This document shows positions 56,701 through 64,000 of a stretch of DNA of 64,000 bases, in pieces. The notes under the pieces are model-generated. The model saw nothing but the letters and a program-made list of their open reading frames with translations, made no database searches and had not been told where the DNA came from. Source of the stretch: Breviolum minutum Mf 1.05b.01 (taxonomy: Eukaryota; Sar; Dinophyceae; Suessiales; Symbiodiniaceae); assembly GCA_000507305.1 (NCBI GenBank), contig DF240763.1:36305-100304 (forward strand). The letters are read 5' to 3'. Within the stretch, counting starts at the first letter, position 1, and each line of letters opens with the position of its first letter. The translations under genes and the position numbers were made by a program.

Positions 56701-58670
56701 CTAAGATGTCCTTCTCCCGTAATTAGCTGCGGCCGCCTTCAAAATTGGAAGGTGCACTCATGATAGGTCATGTCATGTATACCGGGTTTTGATTGCAACC
56801 CAGCTGCGGTAAAAAACACTGGAAGCTGTTTGATAGTCAAGGCCACGGTCAACCAGCTCGAATTTAAAAACATGGCTCCCTTGCGTGTCATGGTTTGCCG
56901 ACCTCCTGGACCCAAAAACGACTCATCCAACGATGAATGCAGATGATCGAACACTCGCAAGCCGTGATGTCCGGATTTTCCCTGCTGATTTCTTTCCCTT
57001 CCAAAACGGAAACACAGTCTGCCTGGCAGTTCCCCCCCCTTCGACGATATCGGATCGCCACAGTCCGGGAGCAAGCCAGGGCGCCAATTCGGGCGACACA
57101 GCGCCCTGTGTATTCCCAGTGGCACATGATATATGATGTGATACCCGCATTGGCCTGTTGCTAATTTAACCCAGAATCCTGGTCCTCCATGTGCGAGTCA
57201 TCTGCAACACACGTGAGACAAATTTGTTCAATTTTTCCGCTACTGATGATGGGATTTATTCTTGGAGAGACACAAACAAAAATTTATGTGGGCAATGCTA
57301 CCGTGCGTTCGCCAGGCATTTGCGAGGAACATTCGTTGAAACACGCCATTCGTACGCATCACTGCGAAAGCTACGTAGCCAAACTCGATCGGCTGCGAAA
57401 CCATGGTCATACGCTGTTTGCACACAACATTGGTGTGGGGTTGTCACGTCGTTCAGCAAGTTCAACCATGAGTTCACCGCCATTTTCCATCATCTCGGTC
57501 AGAACCCAAGGCATATGGAATTCAATTTTTGTTGGACCTGTTTTTCCTCAACCCAGGGGAGGCTCAAAAATGGTGTTCCAAGAATGAAAATAACAAGCTT
57601 CGAGACGTAGCGTCTGATTTTTACTGCGGCAACACCAGTTCAAAAAGGGGAAAGCGCGAAAAAAACGTTTTTGACACGCAACTACCCATCGAACGCATGT
57701 CTCTCGATTATCCGAAGGATTGATGTTGATACCAATTATCAGCGTACAAACCGTGTGCCCAGGGCTCGCGCCCAGAACGTTGGGATTTCGATATTTTTGC
57801 TCCGGTTGCGTGGGTGTTTTTCGTCAAAATTTGTGCTTTTGAAACACGTCATGCATCATCGTTGATGTCTTCACCAAAGCGCAAATCTAACCCAGGAAGG
57901 CAATGGGCCAAAGATCAACTCCTGTGTGCCACTTGGAAGGCCCTTAGAAGCCGTCTTCAGCGTGGCAGCTGGAGTACTCCGCAAAAATTTTCCGGCCCCC
58001 TGATTGAACCCCTCATCGATTGGTTTCCTAAAGATTTGGCATTCACACTGGACAAGGGTGGCGTTGGAAGCCGCAAACACAATGTTCGATACCTTCGTTC
58101 ATAGAATCATTGCCCCAAAGGGAAACCTTTTTTGTGACACCTTCCCTCCGCCTGCGAAAAAACGACAACGGAAGTATTCTGCGGTTACAAGAGGTCAGCC
58201 AAATGCGAGAATGTTGTGAGAAACGCAGCACTTTGAGAAGTGAAATGCTTCCATGTCTTCTGGATCTCCCATGTGATTGTTCACCCTAAGTTTTTTTTGC
58301 TGTGAAAAGCATTCGGATTTCCATTCATTCAACCTCCTCTTACATTGGATTCACCTTCCTTGGGCTGCGAGACAGGGAGCAAATTCAATTGCCAGGCAAC
58401 CTCCCCCCAAAAAAATCCAAAAATCGATTCCAAGAAGCAAAGGTACAAAATGAACAAAAAAAACATCATACAGGAGGGAAAATGCCCATTTCCCCCGGGG
58501 AGTTTCGGGTTCCGTTGTTTTGGAGCTGTTGTTTCATGGGTCGCGCAAACTGGACAAGCCATCGCATGGTTTGTCCACCAAAAATCGACCAAAAAAAGTT
58601 CATCCAAGTTGTGCGTGTTCCAACCGGCTGCGTTAGGGTTGGCGATCAATCATGTGAATTCAAATGTTAA
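56701..58670. other. Decayed, unidentified sequence
   Basis: A plus frame from an ATG at 57866 (MSSPKRKSNPGRQWAKDQLL) with a basic N-terminus could be the start of an element's first ORF; it breaks at about 58104. Nothing else recognised. Confidence 0.3.
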
Positions 58671-58689
58671 TTCTAATCTTAAATTTAAT

Positions 58690-58783
58690 CTCAAATTTCA
58701 TTTGAATTTTCATCTTCATGTTCATTTTCATTTTCATTTTCATCTTCATCTTCATCTTCATCTTCATCTTCGTCCTCGTCCTC
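58690..58783. repeat. (TTCATC/TTCATT)n hexamer repeat
   Basis: Hexamer units grading into CTCGTCCTCGTCC. The Asp/Glu-rich minus frame (DEDEDEDE) is probably repeat-derived. Confidence 0.9.
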
Positions 58784-59560
58784 ATCCACCAAAAGAAAGA
58801 ACCCTAGAATGGCACGAAATCTGGTGACGCATTTCAACATTGCGGTCATATAAATTGGTCCCAGAGTTGTTACTTCACCAAACTGTACCTTGGGTAGGCG
58901 ATTTTTTTCGAACTGGCAGCATGATTTCCGCCAACAGGTACCGTAAGGGGAATTATTTTCCATACCCGAAACCATGGCCCAAAAAGCATGCAAAAAAAAA
59001 CAAAAAATGTTTGTTGACTATGTTTTTGAAATCAATTCACAGTTTGGGTAGTGAGCAATTGCATTTTTCTTTCAAAGCACACACACTAAAACAACTGGAA
59101 AAACAACATTGTGTGCTCAACGGTGTGCTGTTGCCAACACCATTTTTATAGCTACCATTCTTCCACGGCAGTACACGTTCACCTTACAATTTTTCATCTC
59201 GTCCACGAAGTCGCTGTACCACGCTAGGTTTCGCTACATTGCTCATGAAGTCCCATCCTGAAAAATGTGCAAACATGAATCTCACCTTCGAATCGTCGAT
59301 GCAGGATCTCAGGCATCGTGCCTCCATGTGAATTTTGCCTCGAGAACTGGAGAAACTGCTCCAAACTGTCAAATGACAGATCCACATGACGCTGAATCTT
59401 TTTCCGCACATCTGTGTTGTTTCAACATTCATAACGATGTTTTTGGATCCGCGAGGGCCGAACGTGTCATTAAGAAGGTCGGTGTCTTTTACAAACTCAA
59501 ACTGGTACTGTTTACAACCAAAAGACCAACAAATAAAAAACGCCAAAACGGCTGCAAAAA

Positions 59561-59672
59561 AACAAAACCCAAACAAACAAACAAACAAACAAACAAACAA
59601 ACAAACAAAGAAAGAAAGAAAGAAAGAAAGAAAGAAGGAAAGAAACAAACAAACAACCAACAAACAAACAAA
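59561..59672. repeat. (AAAC)n then (AAAG)n compound tetranucleotide repeat
   Basis: CAAA units switch abruptly to GAAA units near 59608 and back to CAAA at about 59643. Confidence 0.95.
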
Positions 59673-62260
59673 CTGCAAAGATCCTAGATCTTTCTCCAAT
59701 ACAACTAACAATGAGCAATCCTAATCAATCCAATGTGGACTCATCAGCCTTTTTCACAATGACTAGAGCCAAGCAATTATAGGGCTTGACAGTACCCTGG
59801 AGTGCATAGTGGCCTGGGTACAATGCATGTATGTCTTAGCACTTCACACTCTGCACAGTACATGCAGTGATCTAAGACTTGCAAACTCAGTGGCAAAACA
59901 AAGTTAATCATCAACATAAAAAGATTGATTGCTCTACTTGGTGCAATGTGCAAGCATTGACATCTTCTGAGCCTACATTCAAACCTTCAGCAGCTCAGTC
60001 AACATAGCTGTGGTCAGGGTTCAATCAGAACATCAAAGAAAAGATCACAATGTCATACACAGTCTCAGTCGCTGCCAGTGATGGTGGGTGTAACTCCGTC
60101 AGTGCTGATTTGGATACTAATCATTTCCACACTGATTCAAGGTGATCAAGTCTCCGGTCTTTAGTGGTTCTCGGTAGATGCCATCCGTGGTGTCATCTCT
60201 TTTTCTGCACTGCAGCCGATCTAGCTCGAGGCATTGTCGGTCAAAGAATCTCTTACTTGTTAAAAAGGGCAATGCAAGAATTTGCAAAAGATCTGGGCAC
60301 CAAGATGCAAAACCAACCAACCCCAAAACACAAAACAAATCCTCCAACAGACAAAACCCAACCAAACAAGGCAAAATTGGTAGCTAGATAACTACGTGAA
60401 ATTGTGAAACCGACGCTATCGGACACCTCTACATTCAGCCCTTCTCCACAGTGAAACAGTACAGCTTCCCAATACTCATACAATTCGCCCAACAAGATAA
60501 TGCAATTTTACACAACTCGAATGTCAATTCATTATCAGCTCATAGTCAATTGCTGTTGCAATGCTGTAGAAATGCCTTTTCGAGCCTTCGTGGCCTTGAG
60601 CCAAACAAACGTTCAAAACGACCAGAAAAAGCCGTCAGGTTTTTTCAGCTCGCCCAACTCAGTGAAAACGTGACACGAACATCAGCCAACCAAACGAATT
60701 AAGATCAAGTCACAACCTCAGTTCAAAAACCTAAGCAAAAAACTCAGATCTGAACCTCGGTCGTAAGACTGCAACATCAACCCATAAAAGATTCCTAGGT
60801 GGCCCCCTTTCAAGGCGAAGAAACCTCCATGTGTCCACTACAATCAGATGGGAGCCGCCGTATCTTGTACCTGTGCGAGACAAAATCTTGCAAGGATTCC
60901 GCAATCACAAGTGGTGGAAGGCGTTGTGAAGAAAGACAGTTGCTCCTATCTAGTAGCTGACCAAATTCAGCATCAGGAGGGGAATTCCCAAGGGAGTCAT
61001 TATGCAAATAGAAATTGACTTCACCCTTGAACCCATGACCTGCTCCATACATGAGCCAGCCGGTGACGGTAGCCGCACCGAGTAGTCCTTTCATGTCCAG
61101 TGGTCCCATAATGATGCACAATGATCTGGCTCAAGTGAAGGCTACCGTGGCACGACCATAGACTTCTTCTAGCTGGATATCTTGCTCTTCCTGTGGCAAG
61201 GCTTGGAAGCTTGCTCTTCGGCCGCCTGTAAGAAAACCAACTTTGGTTTGCGCAACTATTACTGTGTGAACAGTCATTCCTGCACAAGTTGTAACCCCCC
61301 TTGAAACAACAACGCCTTGGGCTTCAGACACCCAGCTGCTGGCCTTGAAGTGGGTGACCATATCGTTTTGATTGCGCAGGACCGGCAAACTGGATTTGGC
61401 ATCACGAGAGGAAGTAAATTGGAACTGCAGCCAATCAACGACTGCGCCAATGTCCACTACAGCATGGAAGTAGCTCGGGGCACATCCCAAAAAACTGGCA
61501 GGAAGCCGCCGAGTAATTTTTTTTTTTCAAGCGAGCGCCGATCTAGCTCGGGGCATGGTCGGTATTCTCTGGTTGTGGTGAAAATGCAAAAGACTAGATG
61601 TCCTCTACAAAAACAAAAAACACCAAAAGCAACCCAAACAAAAACAAAACATTTTTTTTTTGAACTATGCTGCGCTCGTCGTAACAACTGTGGCAGTCAT
61701 GAAAATATGCTAAACTAGTCATCGGTTGATAACTCGATCGCACAGATTGGTCCTGATCCAAAGAAAAAGCAACAACAAGCAAACGCCCCAACAACCAACA
61801 GCAAACAAAAAAACGACCATTGTAGACCAATCCATGAAAGGTGAGACAGGTGAAACGTGTTACGCTCTCACAACCTGGTGCATGACTCAAAACCCCGCCT
61901 CTCACAACCTGTTCAGCAGCTAGTAGAATGCCATACTCCCCACAATTCGATACCTTCTGGCCCACTGTTGCCATAGCAAGATACCTTGATATCACGGCCA
62001 GAAGCAATGTAATTTGAGAAGCCTTGCGTGCCAATCTGCCAATGAAAAAGCAGAAGTGCTTGAACAGGAGCTATCTAGGCACTCCAACTTTCTGGAGTGA
62101 ATGAGTGTCAGACAAGCAAAGCAACCCTCTTCGAGTACAGTAGGCCAAAAGAAGAGGTGACCAATGCAATGCAACCACTGGTTGGAAGCAGGACCCTGAC
62201 GTATCATCAGGCCACCAATAGACGTGTCATACACCAGTGCACGCAGCATGGAGCCCATGC
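59673..62260. other. Unassigned; contains a 27-bp motif repeated 1.3 kb apart
   Basis: GCCGATCTAGCTCG followed by GGCAT and GTCGGT occurs at 60215-60241 and 61537-61563 (25/27 identical, same orientation). Minus frames at 61131-61490 and 61992-62285 are open but carry no motif I recognise. Confidence 0.4.
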
Positions 62261-62268
62261 TGCATTGA

Positions 62269-63998
62269 CTACCCAACCAGGGCATTGTCCTGGCCCTGCT
62301 TTCTCTTCTTCCGTCCCCTCATAGATGCATCCAGCGGAGTGCGGGTATATGGAGGGGAGATGACTTGTTCTTCCTCCCCGATTTGGGCATACATGGCACG
62401 AAAGATCTCCTTTTCGCCTGGAAACACCAATGGTGGGGCAGGTTGGCATGACTGCCAAATAAGGTTCTGAGCAACATACCAAGCCTGCCATGCAGTAGTA
62501 TCTCCATCAGTGCGCAAAGCCTCTTTCGTGTCATCACCCGGCCGCTTGGACTTATTTGTGAAGAGTCGCTCCGTGAGCTCAGCAGGTGAGTACCAGCCAG
62601 GTCCCCTCGTCTCGAGCTGACTCTGTAAGAGCCGCCATTCTAGGGCCAGATCCCCCCACATGCTTCTGACATCATACTTCTTCCTCAGGAGGTGAAAATC
62701 ATAGCCAGCAACTTTGCGTAGATTGTCAGCACCCAGCATAGAAGCCTCAGGCCACACAGTTGGTAGGCCATAAACCCTGCATACCAATCCTCCAAAGACA
62801 GATCATTGAGAAGGAAAACTGAGAGTTGCAACTTGTCCGCCCTGGTGATTCCCCAGGGGGCAGCACCCTTCTGCCTGAATACCCCAGCAATGACACCTTG
62901 TTTCAATGTAGGAAGTGCAGCAAGGTACAGCTCAACTGGCAACTGTATCCAGTCAACTTTAATGGTGCCTGTTAGCATACGAATGTTGCTCTCCCAGGAG
63001 CCATCTCGATAATTGCCAACCTTGAACTGCATACGTCGGTTTGCCCGTGCCTCTTGCCATTGCTTGCGAATATCCACAGGAGCCACCTCCTGGTCCATCC
63101 AAGACGGGTTTTCTGCACGATAGCTATCCTCCTTCTGTTGCAACTGTTGTAACACCACTGGGGCCCAGTGGGCCGGAAACCAGACCTGTAAGGTGTCAGC
63201 ACAACAAGTACCACCAATCCAGTCACTGAAGCTAGTGCCTGAAGCAGATGGCTGCCGCTGCTTGGGTGGTTTAGGATACGCAGCAACCCGTGCCAAGCCA
63301 CTGCTGGGTCGTTTTCTTTCTCCTTCCCTGGTAGCATTGTATCGGGACGATGAATGCAGTAATTCCTGATAAATCGGCTGTACCCAATAATTGGAGCAAA
63401 GCAAGTGCACCGTACTGTCATTGTACAGCTTCTTGGTCTCATGCGTCAGAACCGCCCTGAGAATGGCAGCAACTTCTTTGGCCAAATATACAGCCAGCTT
63501 CATAGTTAGACACTTCGCCACTTGGTGCAGGGAAAGTAGTGATTCTGAGGGGGTAGTGTGTGTGGCCTGAACTTCCCAGCAACATCGTGCCAGAACCCGG
63601 TCCACACATGTTTGTAGCGAGAAGGATAGCCTTGCCAAAGGCCATCTCTCTGGCACCATCTCCAATTTCTGGAGCTTACTGTACTCCGACCCAATGCGAT
63701 CCTCTTGGCCAGTAAAGTCTTTGCCCACTGCAGCATAAGCAATTTGCATGAGCTCATACTGTTCTGCATCAGCCACCAGTGAAGAAGGAGGATCATTCTG
63801 ATCCGAGTCACTCGCACTTTCACTCCCTTCAGAGTCACTGGCATCACCTTCCGACACAGCCTTTTCAGGCGCAGGATCCACTTCATGGGCTGCCAGCTGG
63901 ATAACATCCGCCGAGACTTTAGTCCGGTCCGTTGCACGTGCCTCATGGTTGACACGATGTTCTTGATGGGCACCAAGCCCGATACGCAGCACCCCATC
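62269..63998 (-). pseudogene. Long intronless reading frame with one frameshift, unidentified; runs off the window
   Basis: The frame at 62685-63998 is open to the window edge (435 codons from a GTG at 63992). It contains an acidic Ser/Asp stretch (SEGDASDSEGSESASDSDQN) and then LAVYLAKEVAAILRAVLTHE, NYWVQPIYQELLHSSSRYNA and TGTIKVDWIQLPVELYLAAL. The sense continues in another frame from about 62787 (MLGADNLRKVAGYDFHLLRK, GWYSPAELTERLFTNKSKRP) to 62269. Absence of introns over 1.7 kb contrasts with the rest and suggests a transposon- or retrocopy-derived gene. No domain recognised. Confidence 0.55.
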
Positions 63999-64000
63999 TC

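Noticed and set aside
58691..58993. Acidic (DE)n protein on the minus strand
   Set aside because: The acidic run coincides exactly with the (TTCATC)n repeat and there is no other support for coding.

Overview
The window looks like nuclear DNA of a dinoflagellate. What I see: very short coding exons (12 to about 300 nt) in long AT-richer introns; introns opening with GT, GC and GA; abundant (TTG/CAA)n and (GAT/ATC)n tracts; a degenerate TTTAGGG tract; LINE remnants; and dozens of 90-160 bp elements with terminal inverted repeats (TIRs). Small TIR-bearing 'introners' and GC/GA 5' splice sites are known from dinoflagellates. An abundance of (TTG)n would fit Polarella glacialis, but that species guess is from memory and unproven. 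No rRNA, tRNA, bacterial operon or CRISPR array was seen. No exon model here is RNA-verified; I built each from reading frame, splice motif and phase.

Layout. (1) 0.4-48.8 kb: almost every convincing exon reads on the minus strand. The best gene is an RluA-family pseudouridine synthase (3.1-6.6 kb) whose catalytic HRLD motif is split by an intron (HRL|D). A second recognisable gene is a pentatricopeptide-repeat (PPR) protein (41.9-46.2 kb). Between them lie exons of unidentified proteins: phase-matched, Leu/Gln-rich (coiled-coil-like) exons at 9.0-11.3 kb, a two-exon block at 17.8-18.4 kb, a Pro/Gln-rich pair at 22.8-23.1 kb, Cys-pair exons at 19.5, 20.0 and 24.7 kb, and others. TIR elements of at least nine families occur about once per kb here. 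At several exons the only or best 3' splice site lies inside a TIR.

(2) 49-57 kb: LINE-type retrotransposon remnants. One plus-strand copy has an endonuclease domain and a reverse transcriptase split by a second, oppositely oriented LINE 3' fragment. A minus-strand copy has lost a catalytic Asp (FADN), and a third fragment lies at 56.4-56.7 kb. (3) 57-64 kb: mostly low-information sequence with simple repeats, then an intronless, frameshifted minus-strand reading frame (62.3-64 kb) that runs off the window. I saw no TIR elements beyond 48.8 kb.

Assembly problems: a 301-bp N gap inside a (TTG)n tract, a 169/166-bp duplication joined by one N near 41.55 kb, and one N at 52216.
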